Below are positions 18,363 to 27,320 of a stretch of DNA of 42,296 nucleotides, one piece after another. The notes under the pieces are model-generated. The model was not told the DNA's origin. It worked only from the letters and a program-made list of their open reading frames with translations, and made no database searches. The stretch comes from Terriglobia bacterium. GTDB lineage: Bacteria; Acidobacteriota; UBA6911. The first letter of the stretch is position 1. Every line of letters starts with the position of its first letter. Both the position numbers and the translations under genes were made by a program. The stretch lies in NCBI GenBank assembly GCA_020072565.1, contig JAIQGI010000062.1, positions 1 through 42,296 on the forward strand. Direction: 5' to 3'.

Positions 18363-18605
18363 TCAGCCGACTGCAGGAAGCTGCCTCGTAGTGAGCACAT
18401 CCAACGGTGTCAGACGCCGGATCTGGTCGGGCGCGAGTGTGACTTGTGCGCGCGGCGATCCGTCCGCGGTGACGAACTCGACCTCGTAAGCCAGAGAGAG
18501 CTGCGTGTACACGTCAACAACCGTGCCCACGTCGCCGGCGCGAATTCCATCCTCGGGGATGTCCACCGTGGCCACTACCGTTTCGAGTAACTGAAGTTCT
18601 TCCAC
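18363..18605 (-). CDS. DUF4926 family small protein
   Basis: This 80-residue soluble protein has the DUF4926 pattern: LLETVVATVDIPEDGIRAGD, then VGTVVDVY, then YEVEFVTADG and a closing QIRRL. Members are small SH3-like beta proteins, often encoded beside toxin-like or immunity genes, with no proven function. Here no toxin partner is visible on either side. It lies between the VIT/VWA gene upstream and the polyferredoxin operon downstream on the same strand, separated by about 210 and 140 bases, so it is probably its own transcription unit. Confidence 0.75.
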   Translation of the reverse strand: MEELQLLETVVATVDIPEDGIRAGDVGTVVDVYTQLSLAYEVEFVTADGSPRAQVTLAPDQIRRLTPLDVLTTRQLPAVG

Positions 18606-18816
18606 CTGTGTCCTCCATGTTCGAGGGTGCAGGCAGGATCATTACCAGCTCAACTTCTATGCTGTTTATGCCTCCAGCTTACATCGAAGAGCCCGGAATA
18701 GGAAAGGAATATCCTGCGCTCCCCGGCCGCGATCCGGAGGGCAGGGGCACGAGACCCCTTGGTGATGCCGGCGGCGCGCTCACGCAACCTCCATTTTCGA
18801 AACAGTATCTGTAATC

Positions 18817-21555
18817 TTAGAGTCCCGGCGTCTTTGCGTCCCGGCGGTAATGAGGCGCAATGAAAAGGACAGATTCAATATTCGCCAGCGATTCCAGCCT
18901 TTCGACGGCAATCCGTCCGGTGACGAGGTTGCCTGCCTCCGGCCAGGAGATCACCTCGAAGCTGAGGGCGCGCAGCCGAGCCTTCAGCTGATCGGACCCG
19001 GCAGCGACGGTCAGATCGACTTCTGCCTTTCCGTCACGGACGAATTGTCTCTCCCCGGCTTCGGGAAGTCCTCCGGCCTTGAGGCGCGCGACCAGCATCG
19101 CGACCGGTGTATCCAGCTTTGACTTGTCTCCCAACTGGAATACCACCGTGGCAGTCGCGATAACCGGGACGGCTTGTCCGTTCAAGAGCGTGAGAGAATA
19201 CTTCCATTGCTTTACTGCCTGGATGGCTGCTTCGTTCAGAAGCGGGTGCCCCTGGATTACGCGTGCCTCGGAGACATTCCCTTGTTCATCCACTTTGGCC
19301 TCCAACACCACCATGCCGGACACGTGAGCCCTCTTGGCAGCCTCGGGGTAGACCGGTTCCACTCTGCGAATGACATTTGTTTCCTGGACATTTCCTCCGA
19401 CCCGCAGCGGCTGAACCTTGAGCGGCTTTGGAAAGGTCGGAGGCGGGGCGGCCGCTGGCAGGATTCCTCCGGCAGCGCTGCCGGACACCCCACCCACTAT
19501 TCCTCCCACAACTCCACCTGCCACTCCACCTGCGATTCCCGAAACGCCGGCAACCGCCGGATATGCCCTGGGGCTGAAGCCACTCCCGGGAGTGTCGGTA
19601 CCGAATACTCCCTGGTAACTGACCCCTTCCGGCATCTCGACGGGCACCACGACTTTTTTCGTCTTGCCTCCTTCCGAGATGACACGGTCTTCGACCGCCA
19701 CGAATGAGGTGAACTGAGTCATCAGGTGGTGCTGCAATCCGAGTTCGATGATCGCCTCACGGACATCCGGGTGCGGGCTGCCACTCTGCATGCCGGCGAA
19801 ATCCTGCGCCAAGAGGGCATTGATGCGCCTGCGCGCCCACAACTTGGCCAGCACATCGTGCTGCGCCTCAATGTCCGGCAGCGGCACCCGGAGATCCCGG
19901 ATGACATCTCCGCTGCCGTCCTTGCCGCGCAGTCGCACGAAGACATTCCCGCCGTGCGCGTAACGTCCGCAAAGGACCACCGGCTCAGCACTGAAGAGGT
20001 CCGGAATCCGCTGCGGATAGACGTCCGTCACGGGCAGGCCGCTCCACGCGATCGTGATATCGGTCAGCAAAGGATTGCGGACGCGCTCATGAAAGCGCCG
20101 CGCGGCTGCCGTGGCATCGCCTGCCAGCGTGACGTACTCGACCGCGCCCCTGCCTTCCTCCGCCATCTTGTCGAGCAGGAACCGGTTCGGCGAGGTGCCG
20201 ATCCCGAAAGCAAATACGCGCGCATTCGGATGTTTCTGCACCTCCGAGATGATCTGCATGTCGTTGCCCACCAGCCCATCTGTCATGAAGCAAACGATGC
20301 GCACGTGGCCTTGCTCATCCGATGGCTCCAGCGCCGCATGGATGGCTCGCATCATCTCGGTGCCTCCGCTGCCGCTGCTCGAGTCCAGCAGCGCCCGGGC
20401 CCGGGCCAGGTTGGCCGGTGTCGCCGGTACGGGCTGGGGAAAGAGAATGCGCGTGTCACCCGAAAAAGTGATCAGGTTGAAGGTGTCCTGGGGATAGAGC
20501 CCATCCAGCGCCATCTTCATGGTCTCCTTCGCCTTCTCGATGGGGAAGCCCTGCATCGAGCCGGAGGTGTCGAGGACGAAGACCAGCTCTTTGGGCACGA
20601 CTTGTTCAGGGGCCACGCTCCGCGGAGGTTGCAGAATGAGCATGAAGTAGCCATCCGCGCCCGTCCTGTACGTCACCAGCCCGTCCTGCATCGACTGGCC
20701 CGCAACGTCATAGGAGAGGATGAAGTCTTTGTTCGGGATCACCGCCCGGTCGGCCAACTGCACCAGGGCGCTGTGACTGTCATGCCGGAGCACGGCAATC
20801 TCGTGTTGCGTTGAGCGCAAGTTGGTGAAGGGGACGCCCGACTCGATGCTGACCTCGATCGAGATGTCGTGGCCGGCGCGGATCCCCTTGGGCGCAACGG
20901 GCGGCGTGATGCGCGATGCGTCGCGAACCTTGTCGGTGTCCGCGGACCAGCCTCCGCCCTCCCTTCCTATCGGAATGCCGGGTATATAGCGAGGGCCCAC
21001 GACCATGGGAAAGACAAAACTGTAGCCGCCGTTCTCATACTTCAGCATCTCGACATAGCTGATGGTGACTTCGACATTTTGTCCCGGCAGGATGTTGGCC
21101 ACTTGCTGGTTGAAAATGTTCGGACGCTCCTGATCCAGCAGCGCCGCCAGTTTCCCTTGCGCGCGTGCCTGTTCATACACCGCCTTGGCTTCCTCCCTGC
21201 GCTTGATGATCCCTCGGATCGTCCGTGCGCCGACATGAATCACCATGTCATCGACGGCTGCCTCGTGGGGAAGGGGAAAAGTGTATATCGCTTCAATAGG
21301 ATCTTTGAATGAGTTCAGGAAACTCTGGCGGACGGTGACCCGTGACAGGATGCCGCTGATTTCTCCCTTGACATCGGTGTGAACGAGAGGGCACAGCCCC
21401 AGGAATTGACCTGTTGCCGCGCGCGCCTGCAGGCATCCCTGCGTGTCGGCGGTCCCGGCCGCCTGCAGCGGAGGCGCGCAGCTGAACACGATTCCAAAAA
21501 CTGAGGCGACGAGGCCGATCAAAGTCATCTGCGAGTAGACACACTTCCACTGCAT
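18817..21555 (-). CDS. VIT-VWA protein fused to a TonB C-terminal domain
   Basis: This 912-residue exported protein starts with a signal peptide. A VIT (inter-alpha-trypsin) domain follows at about 45-175. Next is a von Willebrand A domain starting near 322, with an intact metal site beginning at D329 (FVLDTSGSMQG) and TDGLVGND. Residues about 655-700 are a Gly/Val/Ala-rich linker. A TonB C-terminal domain (about 722-800; RRVEPVYPEAAKRAHVSGMV) and a last domain of about 110 residues resembling inhibitor/propeptide-like folds complete it. VIT-VWA proteins bind partners in a metal-dependent way at the cell surface; TonB domains contact outer-membrane receptors. GGGGAGGAGT precedes the ATG. The combined architecture is notable. 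Confidence 0.9.
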   Translation of the reverse strand: MQWKCVYSQMTLIGLVASVFGIVFSCAPPLQAAGTADTQGCLQARAATGQFLGLCPLVHTDVKGEISGILSRVTVRQSFLNSFKDPIEAIYTFPLPHEAAVDDMVIHVGARTIRGIIKRREEAKAVYEQARAQGKLAALLDQERPNIFNQQVANILPGQNVEVTISYVEMLKYENGGYSFVFPMVVGPRYIPGIPIGREGGGWSADTDKVRDASRITPPVAPKGIRAGHDISIEVSIESGVPFTNLRSTQHEIAVLRHDSHSALVQLADRAVIPNKDFILSYDVAGQSMQDGLVTYRTGADGYFMLILQPPRSVAPEQVVPKELVFVLDTSGSMQGFPIEKAKETMKMALDGLYPQDTFNLITFSGDTRILFPQPVPATPANLARARALLDSSSGSGGTEMMRAIHAALEPSDEQGHVRIVCFMTDGLVGNDMQIISEVQKHPNARVFAFGIGTSPNRFLLDKMAEEGRGAVEYVTLAGDATAAARRFHERVRNPLLTDITIAWSGLPVTDVYPQRIPDLFSAEPVVLCGRYAHGGNVFVRLRGKDGSGDVIRDLRVPLPDIEAQHDVLAKLWARRRINALLAQDFAGMQSGSPHPDVREAIIELGLQHHLMTQFTSFVAVEDRVISEGGKTKKVVVPVEMPEGVSYQGVFGTDTPGSGFSPRAYPAVAGVSGIAGGVAGGVVGGIVGGVSGSAAGGILPAAAPPPTFPKPLKVQPLRVGGNVQETNVIRRVEPVYPEAAKRAHVSGMVVLEAKVDEQGNVSEARVIQGHPLLNEAAIQAVKQWKYSLTLLNGQAVPVIATATVVFQLGDKSKLDTPVAMLVARLKAGGLPEAGERQFVRDGKAEVDLTVAAGSDQLKARLRALSFEVISWPEAGNLVTGRIAVERLESLANIESVLFIAPHYRRDAKTPGL

Positions 21556-21983
21556 ATACTCCTCCCCTCAGAGTTTGCGATTTGTCTGATGCAGGGCCGG
21601 CGCACCGTGTGCGCGGCAATTCAGCGCCGGCTGATTAGACTCCCTGCCTCAAAGGAAGTTCCTTGGAGACCACGGCCGCGTGATTTGCTTCGAACCGGGA
21701 CAAATCGGAATCGGGATCGCAATCGGAATCCTCAACCGGCAAAAGCCGATAGCGATCGCGATAGCGATTGCGATCCCGATTCTGATCACGAGCCACTTTG
21801 GAGGCCCGAGGTGTTTTTCATACGCAGGGGGGCCTCTCCGGTGCATAAGGGACTGTTCCCACAAGTGATGTAGTCGCGGCCCTTTATGGGATAAATGAAA
21901 CTTTGTTGCATCATTTATATCTAATCCAATAGCCTTCAAATCACGCACTGGCGCGCGAAGGCGAAGGATAAGGAGGAGATCAA
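21556..21983. other. divergent promoter region with repeats
   Basis: The 428 bases between the divergent VIT/VWA and BON genes must carry both promoters. They hold a 6-base-periodic GATCGC/GATAGC tract forming an 18-base inverted repeat (annotated separately). An AT-rich stretch at about 21890-21940 upstream of the BON gene is a reasonable promoter site, but no clear boxes are seen. No gene is called. Confidence 0.4.
21710..21784. repeat. hexamer-periodic tract with 18-bp inverted repeat
   Basis: GAATCGGGATCGCAATCG (21710-21727) is repeated exactly inverted at 21767-21784, 39 bases apart. The tract between and around is made of GATCGC, GATAGC and AATCGG hexamers, so on the minus strand one frame reads as alternating Ile-Ala. 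It could fold into a long hairpin. It is a simple-sequence expansion in non-coding DNA rather than a gene. Confidence 0.65.
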
Positions 21984-22571
21984 ATGCGAGTGCGAAAAAG
22001 TAACCTGGTGTCGGCGATTCCTGCCGCCGTGCTGGCAATGCTGGTGGTCATTGGACTCACTGTTGCTCTGCCGGCGCGCGGTTCCGACCGGAATCATCCG
22101 AAAGCGACGAGCGTTGGCTTGGAGCGGGAGGTGAGGCATCAACTGGTGATGCTCCCCTATTTCAGCGTATTCGATGATCTGGAGTTTGAAATCAGGGACG
22201 ACAATACGGTTGTTCTGTCCGGCGAGGTGACGCGTCCGACTTTGAGGAGCGACGCCGTAAACACTGTGCGCAAGCTGGCCGGTGTGGAAAGGGTCGTGGA
22301 CCACATCGAGGTTCTGCCTCCCTCCCCAATGGATGACAGGATCCGCGTTGCCTTGTATCGTGCCATTTTCTCCAACGATCAGCTGGATCGATACGCGCTT
22401 CGGGCGGTGCCGCCGATCCATATTATCGTGAAAAATGGCCGGGTCACTCTGGTCGGGATCGTGGCGACAGAGGCGGACAAGGATGTCGCCGGGATAATCG
22501 CCAATCGGATGCCCGGCATTTTCAGCGTCACCAACGATTTGACCGTTGAAAAGAGAGGAGGGACGTCGTAG
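21984..22571 (+). CDS. exported protein with two BON domains
   Basis: This 195-residue protein has a signal peptide or anchor (about 9-33, ending LPARGSD). Two BON modules follow. The first spans about 45-112 (VRHQLVMLPYFSVFDDLEF, VVLSGEVTRPTLRSDA, VERVVDHIEVLP). The second spans about 116-190 (IRVALYRAIFSND, PPIHIIVKNGRVTLVGIV, FSVTNDLTVEK). BON domains are phospholipid- or ligand-binding folds seen in OsmY and OMP-associated proteins that protect envelopes under osmotic stress. A strong AAGGAGGAG precedes the ATG. It is probably a single-gene unit ended by the inverted repeat at 22598-22649. Confidence 0.9.
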   Translation: MRVRKSNLVSAIPAAVLAMLVVIGLTVALPARGSDRNHPKATSVGLEREVRHQLVMLPYFSVFDDLEFEIRDDNTVVLSGEVTRPTLRSDAVNTVRKLAGVERVVDHIEVLPPSPMDDRIRVALYRAIFSNDQLDRYALRAVPPIHIIVKNGRVTLVGIVATEADKDVAGIIANRMPGIFSVTNDLTVEKRGGTS

Positions 22572-22597
22572 CCGCAGATTCGGGACCGAAACCTTAC

Positions 22598-22649
22598 AAC
22601 CACGAAATGCACGAGTCCCTGGAAAACTCTTTCCGTGTGTTTCGTGGTT
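22598..22649 (+). terminator. inverted repeat followed by T-run after BON gene
   Basis: AACCACGAAA (22598-22607) pairs with TTTCGTGGTT (22640-22649), extended by CACG/CGTG after a two-base mismatch, and TTTG follows. It lies 27 bases after the BON gene stop and before the nitroreductase gene, a fitting place for an intrinsic terminator. The loop is long (about 20 bases or more). Confidence 0.5.
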
Positions 22650-22757
22650 TTTGTTTACGTGCGATCGCATCATGCAAATCTTCTCCGGCCCGGTGTACAA
22701 TCTGTTCCCGCACTGTGCGGTCTTAGGGACGAAAACCATACAGCATGTGAGGACGTC

Positions 22758-23330
22758 ATGAATCCAGTGATAGAAGTCATCAAGAGCCGCAGGTCCATCA
22801 GATCGTACGAGACCAAAGCAATACCCAAGGATATTCTGGGCACAATCATCGACGCCGCCAACCGGGCACCTTCCGGGATGAACACTCAGCCGTGGCGCTT
22901 TGTGGTGGTGGAGGATCCGGGTTTCAAGAAGAAGCTGCTCGAGACTGCAATTCCCAATTCCAAGAAGTATCTCGAGGACAACGTCAAGCCGGTCAACCCC
23001 CAGCGTTATGAGCTGATCCTCAGACGATATGCCGAGCTGGCGGATCCCATCTATTACGGTGCTCCGGCGATGGTTTTTGTGATCGGCGCCGGTCCGAATG
23101 CCGCGGATGCATGCCCCATGGCCTGCCAGAACATGATGCTCGTGGCGAAGTCGCTGGGCCTCGGAAGTTGCTGGGTCAAGTTCGGTTCCCTGGTCACCGA
23201 CAATCCGGAGATCGTGAAGGGACTTGAACTCAAAGCAGACGAGAAGATCTACGGCCCCATCCTTCTCGGCTATGCCAAGGAATCGCCAAAATCTCCGGTG
23301 AAAAAGGATCCTGTGATCAAGTGGATCTAG
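22758..23330 (+). CDS. nitroreductase family protein
   Basis: This 190-residue flavin (FMN) oxidoreductase carries the family N-terminus VIEVIKSRRSIRSYETKAIP and the FMN contact segment ANRAPSGMNTQPWRFVVVED. It ends with a C-terminal ILLGYAKESP. Such enzymes reduce nitro compounds, quinones or other electron acceptors with NAD(P)H. A Cys-containing stretch (DACPMACQN) at about 115-123 is not part of the classic motif. I chose the ATG at 22758; the frame is open further upstream but that part has no family similarity. It seems to be transcribed alone. Natural substrate unknown. Confidence 0.92.
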   Translation: MNPVIEVIKSRRSIRSYETKAIPKDILGTIIDAANRAPSGMNTQPWRFVVVEDPGFKKKLLETAIPNSKKYLEDNVKPVNPQRYELILRRYAELADPIYYGAPAMVFVIGAGPNAADACPMACQNMMLVAKSLGLGSCWVKFGSLVTDNPEIVKGLELKADEKIYGPILLGYAKESPKSPVKKDPVIKWI

Positions 23331-23460
23331 AAGACCAGTGCGCCATTGAGTACTCCGGAGGCCTGGCCTCATCGCAAAAATCTCAGCGAAGAGCGCGTGG
23401 AAATCGCAGAGAGAGATTTAGCCCGGATTACTCATGAATGTGCGTCCAAAATGCGGTTGG

Positions 23461-23522
23461 GGACGCGGAAAAACGCCGACCGACGCCGACCGTCCGGTCT
23501 TGGTCGGTGTTTATCCGCGTCC
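23461..23522. terminator. 21-base imperfect inverted repeat
   Basis: Bases 23461-23481 (GGACGCGGAAAAACGCCGAC plus C) and 23502-23522 are complementary with only two mismatches around a 20-base loop. It sits between the nitroreductase stop and the acyl-CoA synthetase start, both on the plus strand, and may terminate the former. It also resembles the repeat-like inverted sequences in other gaps. Confidence 0.5.
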
Positions 23523-23584
23523 AATTTTGTTGCTTTTCACGGGTGCGCGCTTCTGCTTCATGAATAATTCAGCTTGGGGCTCTC

Positions 23585-25312
23585 ATGGATCTTTCCCATG
23601 CGATCTCCGCACCCTGCGTTGAGATTTTTGAGGTGCGATTGTGCTATTTTGCTGGCATGATTCCTGCCCATCGAGGTGTGCCGCAATGCACGCGGGAGAA
23701 TTTCGAGCGGGATTTTGCCGGGCGGCATCTCCTGCATCAGGTCATTGCATGGTGGGCCGGCCGCAAGCCACATGATCCGGCGATCATCAGCTATGATCGC
23801 GGGCAGGCCGTCGACTGGCTCACCCTGGATCGGGTTTCTACGGACCTCGCCCTCGCTCTGTTCCGGCTGGGCTTCCGCAAAGGCGATTTCCTTGCCGCAG
23901 CGCTGCCCATGTCGCTCGAGCACATTTTTCTCGAGTATGCCTGTTTCAAGACGGGCGTAATCCACGTTCCGCTGGATCTCCGCCTGCGCGCCCCGGAAGT
24001 GGTTCGATGCCTCGAAATGCTCAAGCCGAAGGGTTTTGCGTACCTCGTCCCCGACCTGGCATCAGCGGCAAAAGCCAACTGCCCGTGGATTGAGCATTGG
24101 TTTGCGCAAGCCGATCTGGCAGAGATGATCGCGAAAGGCCCGAGCCCGCCTTCTTCAAGTCTGCAGTCCGCATTTGCCGAGGCTATGGCTGCCGTGGGGG
24201 AGAATGACGGGGCTCAGGTCATTTTCACCACTGGATCCACCGGTTCGCCGAAGGCTGCTCTGCTTTCCCATCGGAATATCACCTGCCAGAACATGTGCCT
24301 GGGTTCCGGCTTCGGATTTGCGGAGGAACGCATACTTCTCAACCTGCCCCCCTCGCATGTCGGGGGACAGGCCGAAGTGCTCATGACTGCGCTGTACTGG
24401 GGCGGGACCGTGGTCACACTCCAGGCTTACGATCCCGCCAAATCGCTCGATGCCGTTCAAAAATACGGTGTGACGATGCTTGGGCAAGTCCCCTCCATGT
24501 TCCAGTTCGAATGGCGGCTTTCGGAATTCAGCGGGTATGATCTCTCGAGCCTGCGCAAAGTAGTATATGGAGGCCAGCAGGTATCGCGCCAGTTTCTCGA
24601 GCGCATGGCGCAAATGGCGCCCATGATGGCCACCGGACTCGGCTTGACGGAAACCGCAGGCTTTTGCACCTATACGCCTATGACCCCATCCGTCGATGAG
24701 GTCATGGCCGGACTTGGGCACGACATGCCCGTGTTTGCCATGTCCATCCGCCGGGAGATGAAGGAGGATGGAGCCGCCGGGGATCCGCTGCCCGAGGGCG
24801 AGGTCGGCAATATCTGCTTTTGCGGCCCTCAGACATTCCTAGGTTACGTGAACGATCCCGCATCCACTGCGAAAACGGTGTCCGCCGATGGCTATCTGTA
24901 CACCGGCGACCTGGGCTGGAAAGATGACGAAGGTCTTCATTTCTCCGGCCGCGCCAAGTGGGTGATCAAGCCGGCCGGCTATCAGGTCTTTCCGGGTGAC
25001 GTTGAGAGTCACTTCTGCGCCCTGCACGAAATGGTCGCGGCTTGCGGGGCCGTAGGAGCCGAACACCGGCTCCTGTCGGAGGCGATCGTAGTGTTCGTGG
25101 AGAAAAAGCCTGGGGCCGACCTCTCTGTCGGCACGCTCAAGCATCATGCCCGCACCCTGGCTTCCTACATGCGGCCGTTTCACTATGTGCTTCTCGAGCC
25201 CGGCCAGATGCCGCTCAATCGTGCCGCGAAGATCGACTACGTGCGCCTCAGCGAACTGGCCCGGCAGGAAGTCGACAGTCTGCGCAGCAAGGGCCGTTGG
25301 GACCGCGGGTAA
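23585..25312 (+). CDS. AMP-dependent acyl-CoA synthetase/ligase
   Basis: This ANL-superfamily enzyme of up to 575 residues activates a carboxylic acid as acyl-AMP, usually passing it to CoA. The P-loop-like A3 motif is IFTTGSTGSPKAALLSHRNI, and A5 is ATGLGLTETAGFC. A7/A8 is YTGDLGWKDDEGLHFSGRAK with IKPAGYQVFPGDVE, and the late lysine lies in LNRAAKIDYVRL. The start is uncertain: an ATG at 23657 (MIPAHRGV) would drop 24 poorly conserved residues and fits family alignments well; neither start has a strong ribosome binding site. It has no pathway neighbours, so the acid is unknown (fatty, aryl or other). Confidence 0.9.
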   Translation: MDLSHAISAPCVEIFEVRLCYFAGMIPAHRGVPQCTRENFERDFAGRHLLHQVIAWWAGRKPHDPAIISYDRGQAVDWLTLDRVSTDLALALFRLGFRKGDFLAAALPMSLEHIFLEYACFKTGVIHVPLDLRLRAPEVVRCLEMLKPKGFAYLVPDLASAAKANCPWIEHWFAQADLAEMIAKGPSPPSSSLQSAFAEAMAAVGENDGAQVIFTTGSTGSPKAALLSHRNITCQNMCLGSGFGFAEERILLNLPPSHVGGQAEVLMTALYWGGTVVTLQAYDPAKSLDAVQKYGVTMLGQVPSMFQFEWRLSEFSGYDLSSLRKVVYGGQQVSRQFLERMAQMAPMMATGLGLTETAGFCTYTPMTPSVDEVMAGLGHDMPVFAMSIRREMKEDGAAGDPLPEGEVGNICFCGPQTFLGYVNDPASTAKTVSADGYLYTGDLGWKDDEGLHFSGRAKWVIKPAGYQVFPGDVESHFCALHEMVAACGAVGAEHRLLSEAIVVFVEKKPGADLSVGTLKHHARTLASYMRPFHYVLLEPGQMPLNRAAKIDYVRLSELARQEVDSLRSKGRWDRG

Positions 25313-25435
25313 GAATCAGTTGCGGTCCCGGATTCCGCCTGCGAGAATTGCGTTACTCAGCAGGAACCGGGAAGGCTGCTGCGCCGCAAATGCGGCTCGG
25401 TCAGGAAAGCAACCTGATATTGAGGGGGAAAATCC

Positions 25436-26185
25436 ATGAAACAAAACGCGTTGTGTGCTGTTCTGGTGTTATATCTGACGGCTTTCTCAATCCCCGCTGC
25501 TGCCCAGGCACAAGCCCCGGCTGTGCCACCCAAGGTTTACACGGGATCCTTTGGAGCAGGCCTTGCGGTCACAGGCGGGAATACCGATACCGTAAATTTC
25601 AATCTCACTTTCGATTTGACGCGGGATCCCAAGACCAAAAACATCATCAAGGCTAACGCTGTTTACCTGAGGTCGAACGCAAACAGCGTGACCACAACAG
25701 ACCGCCTGTCGCTCGGATTCAGGGACGATTACAGCCTGTCCAGGAGGCTTTTTGTTTACGGTGCCTTGGCATATATGAGGGACCCTTTCAAGGACATCAG
25801 CTATCTCATCAATCCCCAGGGCGGCCTTGGCGCCAAGCTGTATGCAACGGACAGGAATACATTCACTGTGAGCGGCGGAGCCGGCGGCGTCTGGGAGAAA
25901 GACACGGGATTGGACGTCAAGGCCAGCGGCACTATTAATGCCGGACAATCCTATTCGTTCAAGTTGTCGGATACGACAACGATTACCCAGGTCCTCACGG
26001 GGCTTTGGAAAACAAGCGATTTCAGTGATGCGCTCTACCATGCCGGCATCGCTATGGCAACCTCCATCACCCGACGTGTGCAGGTGAAGGTCGAGTTTCT
26101 CGACGACTACAAGAACGTGACGCCTAATCCGACCATAAAGAAGAACGATACGGCGTTTATCACCAGCTTCCTTTTTAAGTTCTGA
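25436..26185 (+). CDS. DUF481 outer-membrane beta-barrel protein (YdiY-like)
   Basis: This 249-residue protein has a signal peptide (about 1-25, ending AAAQAQ), then alternating amphipathic strands across the entire mature part (GSFGAGLAVTGGNTDTVNFN, RLFVYGALAYMRD). The C-terminal AFITSFLFKF has the terminal aromatic residue of outer-membrane barrels. This fits DUF481/YdiY, a salt-induced outer-membrane protein family of unproven function. It implies a two-membrane cell. TTGAGGGGG precedes the ATG. It is convergent with msrA, with a 19-base gap between stops. Confidence 0.88.
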   Translation: MKQNALCAVLVLYLTAFSIPAAAQAQAPAVPPKVYTGSFGAGLAVTGGNTDTVNFNLTFDLTRDPKTKNIIKANAVYLRSNANSVTTTDRLSLGFRDDYSLSRRLFVYGALAYMRDPFKDISYLINPQGGLGAKLYATDRNTFTVSGGAGGVWEKDTGLDVKASGTINAGQSYSFKLSDTTTITQVLTGLWKTSDFSDALYHAGIAMATSITRRVQVKVEFLDDYKNVTPNPTIKKNDTAFITSFLFKF

Positions 26186-26204
26186 ATCGATTTCCTGGAC
26201 GGTG

Positions 26205-26765
26205 TTACTTCTGGATAAGTCTGTCCTTGAACACTTTTTTGAACTTCTCCACCTTGGGGGTGATGACCGTAGCGCAATAACTTCTGCGGGGATTGGTGCG
26301 GTAGTAGTTCTGGTGATAGTCTTCGGCAGGCCAGAACCTCTTGAGCGGGACGATTTCCGTCACGATGGGACGATTCCAGATGTGCTCACGATCCAGCTTC
26401 GCCTTGTAGCTCTCGGCCAGCCTCTTCTGCTCCTCATCGTGGTAGAGAACCATCGAGCGGTACTGCGTCCCGATGTCGTTCCCCTGGCGGTTCCAGGTGG
26501 TAGGATCGTGGGTCTTCCAGAAGACCTCCAGCAGCTCGTCGTAGGAGATCTTTTGCGGATCGTAAGTGATCTGGCATACCTCCGCGTGCCCGGTGGTTCC
26601 CGTACAAACCTGCTCGTACGTGGGCTGGTCGGCCTGCCCTCCGGCAAACCCGGAGATCACTTTTTTGACGCCACTCAGCCCCTGGAAAATTGCCTCCACA
26701 CACCAGAAGCATCCGGCGCCGAATGTGGCCAGTTTGAGTCCATCCTTTTCCCCGCCGTCGTCCAT
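26205..26765 (-). CDS. msrA: peptide methionine sulfoxide reductase MsrA
   Basis: This 186-residue enzyme reduces S-methionine sulfoxide in proteins. The signature GAGCFWCVEAIFQGLSGV holds the catalytic C19, and FAGGQADQPTYEQVCTGTTG, HAEVCQITYDP, WKTHDPTTWNRQGNDIGTQY and a C-terminal YCATVITPKVEKF match the family along its length. No MsrB domain is fused and none is seen nearby. It lacks a signal peptide, so it is probably cytoplasmic. AAGGAGG lies about 15 bases before the ATG. Confidence 0.96.
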   Translation of the reverse strand: MDDGGEKDGLKLATFGAGCFWCVEAIFQGLSGVKKVISGFAGGQADQPTYEQVCTGTTGHAEVCQITYDPQKISYDELLEVFWKTHDPTTWNRQGNDIGTQYRSMVLYHDEEQKRLAESYKAKLDREHIWNRPIVTEIVPLKRFWPAEDYHQNYYRTNPRRSYCATVITPKVEKFKKVFKDRLIQK

Positions 26766-27032
26766 AGCTTATTTTACAGCCTCCTTACTTCCTTCCTGCG
26801 AATTGACACGCTGATCACCCCCGGTCCCCCTGTCGCCTGCACGTAACGAACCAGGGGGTGACAGCGTCACCAGAACAGAGCCCCGAAAGTGAAGCGGCGT
26901 TTTATTCTCAACGTGAGCCACTCCGAGCGCAGTAAGATTTTAGCAAAGTGCTGAATGCTCTTCCAGTTATGCGGTTTGAACCAATTTCTCATCGTATGCG
27001 TATTAATGGAATGAAATTCGGGAGGTGATGAC

Positions 27033-27320
27033 ATGCTCGCGCTTGGAGGATTATTTCTGGTTCTGCTTGTGGTCGGGATCGCGGTGCTCGCGATCAAAGC
27101 CCTGATCGCCCTGATCTTTCTTCCGATCAAGATCGGATTTGGAATCCTCAAGGTTTTGCTGGCGCTGTTGATCGGCATACCCATACTGATCATTGGGATT
27201 ACGTTCGCAGCGGCCGCAATTCCGCTGGTTCTGGTGGGACTCCCCGTCCTGTTGTTGGTCTTGCTTGTTTTCAGCCTGATAGCCGCCCCATTTGTCATTG
27301 TTTTCAAAACCCTGTTTTGA
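27033..27320 (+). CDS. small hydrophobic membrane protein, unknown
   Basis: This 95-residue protein is almost wholly hydrophobic, with about three membrane segments (3-30, 32-52, 58-92). They are built of Leu, Ile, Val and Ala, and separated by short Lys/Gly turns (IKIGFGILK). A clear GGGAGGTGATGAC ribosome binding site precedes the ATG, which makes the gene credible. I do not recognise the family. No partner gene is linked, and no function can be proposed. Confidence 0.7.
   Translation: MLALGGLFLVLLVVGIAVLAIKALIALIFLPIKIGFGILKVLLALLIGIPILIIGITFAAAAIPLVLVGLPVLLLVLLVFSLIAAPFVIVFKTLF

Noticed and set aside
19726-20814. 362-codon plus frame opposite the VIT/VWA gene
   Set aside because: Shadow of a well-supported gene; composition (Arg/His-rich) is typical of antisense frames in high-GC DNA.
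21936-23372. 478-codon minus frame across the BON and nitroreductase genes
   Set aside because: It spans two genes and their gap, lacks motifs and a start signal, and both sense genes are well supported.
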